NCBI GenBank assembly: GCA_964570005.1
Contig: CAZMWE010000003.1
Coordinates: forward strand, 1-55,215
Direction of reading: 5' to 3'
Length of the DNA stretch: 55,215 nucleotides
Origin: JAJZCD01 sp964570005
GTDB taxonomy: Bacteria > Patescibacteriota > Saccharimonadia > Saccharimonadales > UBA4665
Position numbers and translations under genes: made by a program. Every line of letters begins with the position of its first letter. Within the stretch, counting starts at the first letter, position 1. The notes beneath the pieces are model-generated. The model ran no database searches. It worked only from the letters and a program-made list of their open reading frames with translations, and had not been told where the DNA came from. Of this stretch, positions 1-8,113 are shown one piece after another.

Positions 1-453
1 GAAGGCGATAAACATACCATACCGGACTTCGGAAGGGCACTTGGAGCGGCAATTCATGTAGCAAGCGACGGACGGTTAACCTTCGACCGAAAGGATTATC
101 TGGAAAAGCACGCTATGATCATGCATCGTCGACAGTCACCCGAGCCTGGCTTCATGCAGTTGGCTAGCCCTGCAGTACTAGACGCCATTGAAACGTACAT
201 TAATCGCGACAGGTTCCGCGTCAAGTTAGGACAGGCCGTCAGCTGCACTGCACGGTACGCAAGGTTAGATCCACGAGTCCGTCAAACACTCTGGCACGTT
301 TCACCGGTGGTCGCTGTGATGTACGGCGACATGGCCGACCGCTACGAACATCAAGTCTTCGACACTGCAGACAAACATTACAAGCATATTGACCCTAATA
401 ACCCGGACGCAGTTGGAGCAGTCATACAACGTTCTTTTAGGCAACAGCCTTAG
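1..453 (+). CDS. hypothetical protein, 3' part only
   Basis: An open frame runs from the first base of the window to a TAG at 451-453, so the start lies outside. The visible 150 residues are soluble, rich in charged residues and aromatic side chains, and have no membrane segment or motif that I recognise. An internal ATG at 115 could be taken as a start, but the frame stays open upstream with normal-looking codons, so a longer gene is more likely. It lies upstream of pilB on the same strand, yet pilB has its own promoter in the 110-bp gap, so a link to pili is not implied. Function unknown. Confidence 0.6.
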   Translation, partial: EGDKHTIPDFGRALGAAIHVASDGRLTFDRKDYLEKHAMIMHRRQSPEPGFMQLASPAVLDAIETYINRDRFRVKLGQAVSCTARYARLDPRVRQTLWHVSPVVAVMYGDMADRYEHQVFDTADKHYKHIDPNNPDAVGAVIQRSFRQQP

Positions 454-547
454 TCGCCTAGCCGTACAGCAAGCATCCATACTGAAGTCTACCAGTGTAC
501 CTTTTGAACAAAGGTTACCAGTATTTATGTCGCTTACGGTTTTCGGG

Positions 548-553
548 TATAAT
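548..553 (+). promoter_or_regulatory. -10 box of pilB (TATAAT), near-leaderless start
   Basis: A perfect TATAAT ends 11 nt before the pilB ATG. The region about 17 bp upstream (TTATGT) is a poor -35 match. The expected transcription start at about 560 leaves only a few nucleotides before the ATG, and there is no Shine-Dalgarno sequence. Confidence 0.65.
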
Positions 554-564
554 ACGATGTAACT

Positions 565-2379
565 ATGCGCGTATCCGATGACCTGGTCGAGAAGCTGCTG
601 GCTTCCACCGGTAAGTTCAACGAAGATCAGATTAAGGCCCTGCGTGAGCAGGAAAAGAGCGATAAAAAGCCGCTGCAGGACGTGGCCGTTGCCAGTAACG
701 CGATCAGCGAGGAAGAGCTGACGAAGCTCTATGCAGCAGCAATCGACGTGCCATTCGTAAAGCTCAATGCCCGGGAACTCCACAAAGACATCTTAAAGCT
801 TGTTCCGGAGCGCGTCGCCAAACAGTATCACGCCGTAGCATTCGATGTTGACGAAGACGGCGTGGTGTTCGTAGCCATGGAAGACCCGGACGATGTGCCC
901 GCCATCAGCTTTCTGCAAAAGCAACTCGGGCAGCCGGTGCGCGTCCATATCGCCACTGAAAGTAACGTCGAACAAGCCCTCGATCTATACGACGACAGCA
1001 CCGTGGGGACCGAGCTCGCTAAGGTCATAGCTGTAGAGGACAAAACCGAGGAGGAAGACGAGTCGGTCGACGAAAAAGATGTCGCTGAAGACTCGCCCAT
1101 TGCCCAGACTGTCAACCTGATCATCGACTACGGTGTGAAAGCCGGCGCCAGTGACGTGCATATTGAGCCGCGCGAGAACTTCGTGCTGGTACGCTACCGC
1201 GTCGACGGTATTTTGCGCGAGGCCAACAAGCTGCCGCGTAAAGTCCTGAACAGCCTGATAAGTCGCATCAAAATCCTGGCCAATCTCAAAATTGATGAAC
1301 ACCGAGCGCCGCAGGACGGCCGCTTTAAGATTTCGGTCAACGGGCATATCTATGCGCTGCGCGTCAGCACACTGCCAGTAGTTGACGGCGAAAAGGTGGT
1401 GATGCGTATCCTAGATGAATCCAGCCGGCCGGCGACCCTGGAGGAGCTCGGCTACTGGGGCAGCTCGCTCCAGGCAGTTCAGCACGCCATCGTCCAACCA
1501 CACGGTATGGTACTAGTCACCGGTCCGACCGGCTCGGGCAAGTCGACCAGCCTGTTCAGCGTACTCAGTATGCTCAATAGTCCGGGAGTAAACATCAGCA
1601 CCGTTGAAGACCCGGTGGAGTACCGGGTGATCGGTGCCAACCAGACGCAGGTGAACCCTACCGCCGGTATGACCTTTGCGAGCGGACTACGTGCGCTGTT
1701 GCGCCAGGATCCCAACATCATTATGGTAGGCGAGATCCGTGACGGCGAAACTGCCGATCTGGCGGTACAGGCCGCCCTGACCGGCCACTTGGTCTTCAGC
1801 ACCTTGCACACCAACGACGCCGCTACCGCCCTGCCCCGTTTACTCGATATGGACATCGAGCCGTTCCTGATCGCGAGCACCGTACGCATCGTGATCGGTC
1901 AGCGTCTGGTGCGCAAACTCTGCCCGGATTGCCGCGAGCCGTATGATCCTGACCAGGCAACCCTGAACCGTCTGGCAAAGTCATTCGATCTGGACGGTGC
2001 GGCCATGAAGCGTCTGCACGAACTGGAAACCGAAGCGCTGGCAGCTGGCATCGGCGCCACAAACCCCAGCAAAACCAACAAGAATTCCCCTGCCGACCTC
2101 GTCACAACCGAAAAGACTATCACCAAACTGTGGAAGGCTCATGAAGATGGCTGCGACAACTGCGACCATTCCGGCTATCGCAGTCGTATGGGCATTTACG
2201 AGGTACTCGCCAACAGCCCGGGCGTGCAACAGCTTATCGTCGCCAACGGTACCAGTGAGTCGATTGAAAAAATAGCCATCCAGGAAGGTATGGTCACGAT
2301 GCAAACGGATGGTTTAGTGAAGGCGCTGCGCGGCCAAACTACTATCGAGGAAATCCTGCGCGTAACGGTGGAGAGCTAG
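565..2379 (+). CDS. pilB: type IV pilus assembly ATPase PilB/GspE
   Basis: This is the cytoplasmic motor that powers pilus extension by ATP hydrolysis at the platform protein PilC. The 604 residues show an N-terminal MshEN/T2SSE_N region (about 1-150), an acidic linker (about 155-175), and the secretion ATPase core with Walker A GPTGSGKST at residues 320-328, the MVGEIRD Walker B region, and an HTND histidine box. Two CxxC pairs (CPDC and CDNC, the latter followed by HSGYRSRMGIYE) form the zinc motif typical of PilB and separate it from the retraction ATPase PilT. Length is normal for the family. pilC follows after one base, so the two are co-transcribed. Confidence 0.95.
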   Translation: MRVSDDLVEKLLASTGKFNEDQIKALREQEKSDKKPLQDVAVASNAISEEELTKLYAAAIDVPFVKLNARELHKDILKLVPERVAKQYHAVAFDVDEDGVVFVAMEDPDDVPAISFLQKQLGQPVRVHIATESNVEQALDLYDDSTVGTELAKVIAVEDKTEEEDESVDEKDVAEDSPIAQTVNLIIDYGVKAGASDVHIEPRENFVLVRYRVDGILREANKLPRKVLNSLISRIKILANLKIDEHRAPQDGRFKISVNGHIYALRVSTLPVVDGEKVVMRILDESSRPATLEELGYWGSSLQAVQHAIVQPHGMVLVTGPTGSGKSTSLFSVLSMLNSPGVNISTVEDPVEYRVIGANQTQVNPTAGMTFASGLRALLRQDPNIIMVGEIRDGETADLAVQAALTGHLVFSTLHTNDAATALPRLLDMDIEPFLIASTVRIVIGQRLVRKLCPDCREPYDPDQATLNRLAKSFDLDGAAMKRLHELETEALAAGIGATNPSKTNKNSPADLVTTEKTITKLWKAHEDGCDNCDHSGYRSRMGIYEVLANSPGVQQLIVANGTSESIEKIAIQEGMVTMQTDGLVKALRGQTTIEEILRVTVES

Positions 2380-2380
2380 C

Positions 2381-3613
2381 ATGGCAGCATTTACTTACAA
2401 GGCGACTAAAAAAGACGGCATGACGATTACGGGCCATCTGGAGGCAGAAAGCCACGAAGCAGCCGTACAGGCGCTGGCGCGCGAAGGACTCCATCCGTTG
2501 ACTGTCAAAGCGGCCGACAAAAAGGGCGGAGGCAACTCACCATTCGGCAATTTTGGCAAAAAGGTCAAAACAAATGACCTGGTCATTTTTACGCGCCAGC
2601 TAGCCACTATGGTCTCCGCCGGCGTGCCGCTGGCGCGTGGACTTGAGTTACTCAGACAGGATCCGGAGAGTCCTTATTTCCGCGAGGTGCTGGCTGATGT
2701 CACAAAAGAGGTAAAAAACGGCACGTCAATGGGAGACGCCTTCGCCAAGTACCCAAACGTGTTCAGTGACGTGTATGTAAACATGGTCAAAGCCGGCGAG
2801 GAAGGCGGTATCCTGGACCAGATTATGAAGCGCCTCGCGAAGCAGATTGAGACTGACGCCAGCATGAAAAAGCAGGTGAAGAGCGCCATGGCCTACCCCG
2901 TGGTTATCGGCTGTATCACTGTGTTCGCCTTTTTCGGCATCATGTTCGTACTCATGCCTAAGCTCGCAAGCATCTTTAAGCAGCTGGCTGGTCCGGGGTA
3001 TCAGTTGCCGATTTATACACGCGTCTTGCTTAATACCGCCGACTATACGCGCAAGTACGTCTTTATATACCTACCCATAGTTATCTTCGGGATATACATG
3101 CTGCGACGTTACATGAAAACACCCAAGGGCAGATACCAGTGGCACTCGCTATTGCTGCGCCTGCCCGTTGTCAGCCCTATCGTGACCAAACTGGCCATCG
3201 CGCGGTTCGCGCGTACCTTCAGTTCATTGATGGGAGCCGGCGTCGGCGTGCTGGAAGCGCTACGCGTGACCGGCGGTGCCATCGGTAACAAGGTCATTGA
3301 AAAAGAACTAGCTGATGCCGCCGAGGCGGTCAAAGCGGGCAAACCATTATCTGGTCAGCTTGCTCAAAGCAAACATTTTCCTAAGATTATCCCCGAAATG
3401 CTGCAGGTCGGCGAGGAAACCGGTCAGATCGACAAGGTGCTAGTTAAGGTAGCTGATTTCTACGAAGAAGAAGTAGCGACCACCATGGAAGGGCTTGCAA
3501 GCATCATTGAGCCGATCATGATTGTCGTACTGGGAGCCGGCGTCGGCATAATTGCCGCCAGTGTGATGGGCCCGCTCGCCCAGCTGACCACCCACATCAA
3601 TGCCAGCTCCTAA
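2381..3613 (+). CDS. pilC: type IV pilus inner-membrane platform protein PilC
   Basis: This polytopic protein anchors the pilus machine in the membrane and couples PilB to pilin polymerisation. The 410 residues hold two T2SSF repeats, each beginning near a FTRQLATMVSAG or FARTFSSLMGAG motif, and three hydrophobic segments at about 170-197, 226-242 and 381-405. It starts one base after the pilB stop, and GGAGAG lies 5 nt before the ATG, so it uses a conventional ribosome site as the second gene of an operon. Full length for the family. Confidence 0.95.
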   Translation: MAAFTYKATKKDGMTITGHLEAESHEAAVQALAREGLHPLTVKAADKKGGGNSPFGNFGKKVKTNDLVIFTRQLATMVSAGVPLARGLELLRQDPESPYFREVLADVTKEVKNGTSMGDAFAKYPNVFSDVYVNMVKAGEEGGILDQIMKRLAKQIETDASMKKQVKSAMAYPVVIGCITVFAFFGIMFVLMPKLASIFKQLAGPGYQLPIYTRVLLNTADYTRKYVFIYLPIVIFGIYMLRRYMKTPKGRYQWHSLLLRLPVVSPIVTKLAIARFARTFSSLMGAGVGVLEALRVTGGAIGNKVIEKELADAAEAVKAGKPLSGQLAQSKHFPKIIPEMLQVGEETGQIDKVLVKVADFYEEEVATTMEGLASIIEPIMIVVLGAGVGIIAASVMGPLAQLTTHINASS

Positions 3614-3642
3614 AGAGAGAGGACAATTATCCACAGCGATGC

Positions 3643-3670
3643 TTGACGCCGCTTCGCTTATGGTTATAAT
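3643..3670 (+). promoter_or_regulatory. pilin promoter (TTGACG-16-TATAAT)
   Basis: TTGACG at 3643-3648 and TATAAT at 3665-3670 are separated by 16 bp, one of the best promoter matches in the window. It lies between pilC and the pilin gene and gives the pilin its own strong transcript with a leader of about 75 nt. Confidence 0.8.
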
Positions 3671-3693
3671 GTGCTTAGACTTACGGCTCGCTT

Positions 3694-3749
3694 AGGACCC
3701 TAAGTAACATATAAAGTTCTATCAATAAATCACAGAGGAGGTGGGTCCT
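3694..3749 (+). promoter_or_regulatory. candidate leader hairpin around the pilin ribosome site
   Basis: In the pilin leader, AGGACCC at 3694-3700 is the exact complement of GGGTCCT at 3743-3749, immediately before the ATG. The enclosed loop carries the very strong ribosome site GAGGAGG (about 3735-3741). The 7-bp stem could limit access to the start region or stabilise the message. This is a sequence-level inference; the loop of about 42 nt makes the energy uncertain. Confidence 0.4.
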
Positions 3750-3750
3750 T

Positions 3751-4221
3751 ATGATCTCACTCAATAAAAAGTCAAAAGGTTTCACAATCGTTGAACTTTT
3801 GATCGTAATTGTTGTCATCGCTATCTTGGCAACTCTGGTCATAGTGACCTTCACGGGCATCCAGCAAAAGGCTCGCGACAGCCAGCGTCAGACAGATGTT
3901 AACGCCCTTGACAGCCACCTGGCAGCCTATTATGCGAGCAATGGTTACTACCCAAGCGTTATCGACCTACAGAGCCAAAGCTGGGTAGCGCAAAACATGA
4001 AGGGGCTTGACTACCAGGCTACCGTTAGCCCGGATGGTAAGACTATTGCCACGACTGCCGGTACTGGCGGTTCTGGCGGCTGGGCGTATGGCTATGCAAC
4101 TCAGGGTTGTGACGCTACGCAGGCAAGCAGTACTTCCAATGAATGTACGAGCTTTACGCTGACCGCCAACCTGGAAGCAGGCAGCAGCTTTAGCAAGAGC
4201 AGCAACACGAGCGGCAGCTAA
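3751..4221 (+). CDS. type IV major-pilin-like prepilin
   Basis: The 156-residue protein is a structural pilus subunit. A short basic leader ends in the prepilin peptidase site KG^FTIVELL (cut after Gly10), with Glu5 of the mature protein present and a hydrophobic alpha1-N helix (IVIVVIAILATLVIV). The rest is a short head, Gly/Ser-rich toward the C-terminus, with two cysteines (about residues 119 and 129) that could form a C-terminal disulfide loop. It has its own promoter, a strong GAGGAGG ribosome site and its own terminator, in keeping with high expression relative to the assembly genes. Confidence 0.93.
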   Translation: MISLNKKSKGFTIVELLIVIVVIAILATLVIVTFTGIQQKARDSQRQTDVNALDSHLAAYYASNGYYPSVIDLQSQSWVAQNMKGLDYQATVSPDGKTIATTAGTGGSGGWAYGYATQGCDATQASSTSNECTSFTLTANLEAGSSFSKSSNTSGS

Positions 4222-4245
4222 GCAAACTAGCGCGATCGAAATCAT

Positions 4246-4276
4246 AAAAGAACCGGGCCTCGAACCGGTTCTTTTT
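4246..4276 (+). terminator. Rho-independent terminator of the pilin gene
   Basis: An 11-bp stem (AAAAGAACCGG with CCGGTTCTTTT) closes an 8-nt loop and runs into a T-tract. It lies 25 nt past the pilin stop and isolates the pilin transcript from pilM. Confidence 0.85.
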
Positions 4277-4405
4277 CTATAGCAAAGCGGGAGAAAGAAG
4301 TGAAAGTTAATAGGTCGGCTATGGATACGTCAGGGCTCCACGCCAACTTATAATGTTGTAGCCACCGGTTACCGGGTTTTACCGCTTATGCTGGCAGGCT
4401 AAACA

Positions 4406-4414
4406 TGCTATAGT
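4406..4414 (+). promoter_or_regulatory. extended -10 promoter of the pilMNO operon
   Basis: TGCTATAGT is an extended -10 element ending 23 nt before the pilM ATG. No good -35 is visible, as is common for extended -10 promoters. Confidence 0.55.
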
Positions 4415-4437
4415 ACCAAGGAACCGTTTAGGCTTGG

Positions 4438-5517
4438 ATGGGGCAGGGCGTGAAAACTAATACACTTTTCTTTGAAGATAAACCGTTATTCGGTCTCGAT
4501 ATTGGCCATGGTAAGGTCCGAGTCATGCAGTTGCATGAACCCACCAGCGAACGTCCGCGTGTTATCGGATACGGCGAAACCACGTTTGATGACAGCGCAA
4601 TGAAAGATGGCGTGGTTGAAGCACCGGAGGTCATTGCTGCTGCAGTGTTGGATCTATTCCAGCATCATTTGGTCGGCGATATCACTACTCGACGCGTCGC
4701 CTTGTCATTGCCCATTGCCCGCGCCTTTACCCGATCGATGGACGTCCCGTCCTTAAACGCCAAAGACCTAGTAGAAGCCGTCCAGAATGAGGCAGCGCAA
4801 TATATCCCTGCCTCGCTCGATGAGCTCTATCTGGATTATGTCCAGGTTAGCCGGGGAGATGCGCAGAGCACCGTATACATTGTAGCTATGCCTAAGCGCA
4901 TCGTTGAGTCATACCTCGTGCTAGCTCGGATGCTTGGGTTAGAGGCCGTTATGCTACAGACTTCAAGCGGTGCGGGAGCATTATTGTTTGGCCGCGATTC
5001 CCAAAGTGACATTCCTTCCCTGCTGATCGACTTCGGCAGCGACAGCGCGGACATCACAGTGTATGACGGCGGGCCGGTGGTCAGTGGCACCGTTGCTTGC
5101 GGCAGCGACTTGTTCACCGAAGCCATCGCCCAGGAACTCGGTATAACCGAAAAAGAGGCGCTGCTAGTAAAAGCAAAATACGGGCTGAGCCACAGCAAGA
5201 AGCAGGCGCAGATCGAAAAAGCGCTTGAACCAACTCTGGCGTTGCTGGTCAAAGAGATCCGCCGTACAGTGCGTTACTACGAAGAGAACGACCAGGGCAA
5301 ACAAAAAATTGCGCAGATCGTGATCGCCGGCGGCGGTGCCAACATGCCGGGGCTGGCCGAGTGGCTGACTAGTAACCTGCGTCTGGCGGTGCGCTCATTC
5401 GACCCGACGCCGTACATTGATTTCGGTCACCTCCAGCCATTCAACCTGACTGAGCGCATGTCGTATATCACCACGGCTGGGCTAGCTGCCATCAGTCCCC
5501 GGGAGGCGCTGACATGA
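4438..5517 (+). CDS. pilM: type IV pilus assembly protein PilM
   Basis: PilM is an actin-like (FtsA/MreB fold) cytoplasmic ATP-binding protein that recruits PilN to the membrane. The 359 residues show the phosphate-1 motif FGLDIGHGKVRV near the N-terminus, a LLIDFGSDSADITVYDGG phosphate-2 motif in the middle and the adenosine motif VIAGGGANMPGL near the C-terminus. No strong ribosome site precedes the ATG; a GTG twelve bases further in (4450) behind a G-rich stretch is an alternative start. The TGA stop overlaps the pilN ATG (ATGA). Confidence 0.9.
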   Translation: MGQGVKTNTLFFEDKPLFGLDIGHGKVRVMQLHEPTSERPRVIGYGETTFDDSAMKDGVVEAPEVIAAAVLDLFQHHLVGDITTRRVALSLPIARAFTRSMDVPSLNAKDLVEAVQNEAAQYIPASLDELYLDYVQVSRGDAQSTVYIVAMPKRIVESYLVLARMLGLEAVMLQTSSGAGALLFGRDSQSDIPSLLIDFGSDSADITVYDGGPVVSGTVACGSDLFTEAIAQELGITEKEALLVKAKYGLSHSKKQAQIEKALEPTLALLVKEIRRTVRYYEENDQGKQKIAQIVIAGGGANMPGLAEWLTSNLRLAVRSFDPTPYIDFGHLQPFNLTERMSYITTAGLAAISPREALT

Positions 5518-6113
5518 TCAATCTGCTACCACCCGAAATTAAAGAGACTTACCGCTACGGGCGTCGTAACCGTGCCATAGCCCGCTGGATAATCACAATC
5601 GTACTGTGCATTGTCGGCGCCAGCGCATTGACCGCAGGCGGTTATGTTTACCTCAACAATTCTATCGACACCACCAAGCAGCAGGTTGGCGATAGTCAGA
5701 AGCAGTTACAGGCACTCGATCAGGCGGGTGTCCAGAAACAGGTTACCACCATATCAAATAACCTTAAGCTGGCTACGCAGGTACTGTCTAAAGAAATCCT
5801 GTTTTCTAAGCTACTTAAGCAGTTGGCAGCCGTCACCCCGGATAATGCCATCCTGACTGGCCTGTCCATCACGCAAACGCAGGGCGGTGTGGAACTGACC
5901 GCCCAGACCACTGACTACACCGCGGCCACACAGCTTCAGGTCAACCTGGCAGACCCCAAGAACCAGATATTCAGTCAGGCTGACATTGAGAGCATCAGCT
6001 GCAACAGCAGCACCGGCACAAATAGCACGTATCCCTGTTCTGTTAACATTCGGGCCCTGTTCGGCAGCAACAATCCGTTCCTGTTCATCAACGACCAGAA
6101 AGGCGGATCTTAA
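5514..6113 (+). CDS. pilN: type IV pilus assembly protein PilN
   Basis: The protein opens MINLLPPEIK, the conserved PilN peptide that binds PilM, followed by one transmembrane helix (about residues 24-46), a coiled region with many Gln residues, and an extracytoplasmic ferredoxin-like domain. At 199 residues it has normal length. The start overlaps the pilM stop by four bases, so translation is probably coupled. It acts with PilM and the next gene in the alignment complex beneath the pilus. Confidence 0.88.
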   Translation: MINLLPPEIKETYRYGRRNRAIARWIITIVLCIVGASALTAGGYVYLNNSIDTTKQQVGDSQKQLQALDQAGVQKQVTTISNNLKLATQVLSKEILFSKLLKQLAAVTPDNAILTGLSITQTQGGVELTAQTTDYTAATQLQVNLADPKNQIFSQADIESISCNSSTGTNSTYPCSVNIRALFGSNNPFLFINDQKGGS

Positions 6114-6116
6114 GCT

Positions 6117-6713
6117 ATGAAAGCCAAGCAGCTATACTACGTACTGACCGGCTGCTGTGTGTTGTTACTGCTTGGTTTGTGCGGCATCGGCTTCGGTGCA
6201 GACAAACTACTCGGGGGGCAAGCGACCAAGCTTTCCAAGTTACGTGCCGACGGCGAGGTAGCCAGTAGCCAACAAACATCGCTTTTGCAAGATAAAAAGG
6301 ATATCCAAAAATATAGCGAGCTGAACACCATTGCTGAAAGCATCGTCCCGCAGGACAAAGACCAGGCTCAGGCCGTCCGACAGATCGTCAACATTGCTTC
6401 CGCCAATAACATTCGGTTAACGTCCATCACCTTTCCTGCTTCAACGCTAGGCAACACTGCGTCTGGGAGTGCCAAGCCCAACCTTACCCAACTCTCGACG
6501 GTAGCTGGCATCAACGGAGTGTATAACCTGAATATTACCATTTCGCAGGGCGCCAGCGACACCGTACCCTACAACAACTTCCTGTCGTTCCTTTCGGGCT
6601 TAGAGCAGAACCGCCGCACCGCCCAAGTCACTAGCATCAGCGTCCAGCCCGATCCTGCAGCACCCAATAATGTTTCATTTACCCTGACTGTAAGCGAGTT
6701 CATCAAACCATGA
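6117..6713 (+). CDS. pilO: PilO-like pilus assembly protein
   Basis: This 198-residue bitopic protein has an N-terminal transmembrane helix (about 8-28), a coiled-coil stretch (about 35-75), and a C-terminal ferredoxin-like domain with YNLNITISQGA and the ending VSFTLTVSEFIKP. The topology and its place directly after pilN match PilO, which dimerises with PilN. Sequence conservation in this family is low, so the assignment leans on order and topology. The start is 3 nt after the pilN stop. Confidence 0.78.
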   Translation: MKAKQLYYVLTGCCVLLLLGLCGIGFGADKLLGGQATKLSKLRADGEVASSQQTSLLQDKKDIQKYSELNTIAESIVPQDKDQAQAVRQIVNIASANNIRLTSITFPASTLGNTASGSAKPNLTQLSTVAGINGVYNLNITISQGASDTVPYNNFLSFLSGLEQNRRTAQVTSISVQPDPAAPNNVSFTLTVSEFIKP

Positions 6714-7012
6714 AAAACGGCAATATCGAATTAGGGGCACTCGGGTCGCAGCTTGGCGGCATGTTCAAAAAGCTAGGAGCCTACCGGGCATTTATATTCT
6801 TCCTGGCAGTCGCGACGTTATATGGATTTATTCTGTGGCGCATTAACACCTACAGCAATACACCGCCCAGTCAGAGCGAAGAGAATGCCGTAAGCGCTGC
6901 GCAGCCGCATATCAATCAGGCCGTGGTACAGAAAATACTCAACCTGCAGGATAACAGCGTGAACGTGCAGGCACTGTTCAATCAAGCGCGCGGCAACCCG
7001 TTCCAGGAATAA
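6710..7012 (+). CDS. small bitopic membrane protein in the PilP position
   Basis: The 100-residue protein has one transmembrane segment (AFIFFLAVATLYGFILW, about residues 26-42) and a short outward-facing tail ending GNPFQE. The start overlaps the pilO-like stop by four bases, so it belongs to the pilMNO operon. In diderms this place is held by the lipoprotein PilP, which contacts the secretin. No lipobox is present here and no secretin gene is visible, so it is a pilus-associated protein of unknown role rather than a clear PilP. Confidence 0.7.
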   Translation: MKNGNIELGALGSQLGGMFKKLGAYRAFIFFLAVATLYGFILWRINTYSNTPPSQSEENAVSAAQPHINQAVVQKILNLQDNSVNVQALFNQARGNPFQE

Positions 7013-7022
7013 ATAGTCTCGT

Positions 7023-7748
7023 TTAAGCGCTGTTCTGCTTTGTGGGGTCGTAGGCTTGAGCGGTTACCGGTGCCTGAGGCTGAGTCGGCTGTGTCGGGTC
7101 ATACTGCTGCTGACTGCCGTATGACTGGTTAAACGATGATGTATTGGCCAGTGGACGATTAGTAGTGTACATTTCTGCTGGCTTTTCAGCGATATAAGCC
7201 TCGTGGGCGGCGATGATTTGCCGAGCGAATTCTTGTGGCCGTGGGCAGAAATCAAACACGAATTTAGCACGCTCTCCGGCAGATTCCGCCCGGAGCCGGC
7301 CAAATCCAAACATCGTTTGCAAGAGCCCGTTCTGCTCGACGCTCACGTCTTCCAGATTGGCGAGCGACAGCTGGCTGATCTGCTGGCCAAAGAGCCCAGT
7401 TTGGGTAATCTGAGTAATACTATCCGTGGTGATGACCCAGCGGTTGCCCTTATAGACGTATACTGATACGTAGGTGAACAGCGTGGCAATGGCGCATATC
7501 ACGATTGCGATTAGCGCCATCACTGCTCTGGACTGCGAAGTTATGCCCGGTATGAACTGCGGCGCAAGCGCCACAACCACGGCCGCCAGTACAATGATAA
7601 CCGCCAGTACAAAATATATACTAAGCAGCCCGAAAGGATGCCGCTTAATCTCACAGACCACACGCTCACCCGGTTGCATGACCTTCAGCGGATTGTGCAC
7701 GTTCTGTAGGACGTCGTCATCCAGCTGCTGCGGGTTGGTCGGGTTCAT
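7023..7748 (-). CDS. PH-domain (bPH_2, YdbS-like) membrane protein
   Basis: The 241 residues show two transmembrane helices (FGLLSIYFVLAVIIVLAAV and a second about 20 residues later), then a bacterial pleckstrin-homology module with the typical WVITTDSITQITQTGLFGQQ strand run and LEDVSVEQNGLLQTMFGFG. A Gln/Pro/Thr-rich tail ends the protein. I chose the ATG at 7748 because a perfect TATAAT ends 9 nt before it (7758-7763 on this strand); a longer frame exists upstream but would run through that promoter. Role unknown; such proteins are membrane-associated. It converges with the pilus operon. Confidence 0.75.
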   Translation of the reverse strand: MNPTNPQQLDDDVLQNVHNPLKVMQPGERVVCEIKRHPFGLLSIYFVLAVIIVLAAVVVALAPQFIPGITSQSRAVMALIAIVICAIATLFTYVSVYVYKGNRWVITTDSITQITQTGLFGQQISQLSLANLEDVSVEQNGLLQTMFGFGRLRAESAGERAKFVFDFCPRPQEFARQIIAAHEAYIAEKPAEMYTTNRPLANTSSFNQSYGSQQQYDPTQPTQPQAPVTAQAYDPTKQNSA

Positions 7749-8113
7749 AACTGCTTTATTATAGCGCAGCAACAGAAAAAACAAGGAATGTATCCCCTGT
7801 TTTGGGTAGTGCCCGCTAAACATTGCGTAGCAACCTTATAGCGCAGGCGGGAAATAAAAGAATGTGTAAGCTGCTTAATAGGTTGTGGCTAGCCGACTGT
7901 GTATAGTGAGCATCTGTTTGCCCCTCTGACCAGGTTTTCCGACAATCCTTCTGGAATACCCTTTCTAGCAAGCTTAAGATAGCATACGCCCTGATCTTAC
8001 CTGATCAGCAGCATGAGGCACGCCTGGCCATTGCAGCGGCAGCTCGATCATTCTTTGACGCTGCCCCCCGCCGCGGTCACGATCGTAAACCGGTTACGGA
8101 AGCCTCATCGACT
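7749..8113. other. intergenic region, little content
   Basis: Apart from the leaderless promoter of the PH-domain gene at its left end, this 365-bp stretch downstream of ruvB shows no credible ORF, RNA gene or strong terminator. A weak TAAGAT...ATCTTA inverted repeat near 7975-8000 has no T-tract. Confidence 0.5.

Noticed and set aside
301..783. 160-codon minus-strand frame across the pilB start
   Set aside because: It is antisense to clearly coding pilB and has no start signals.
3627..3635. Perfect DnaA box TTATCCACA upstream of the pilin gene
   Set aside because: A single 9-mer is expected about once in such a window by chance; there is no cluster, AT-rich unwinding element or dnaA/dnaN gene nearby.
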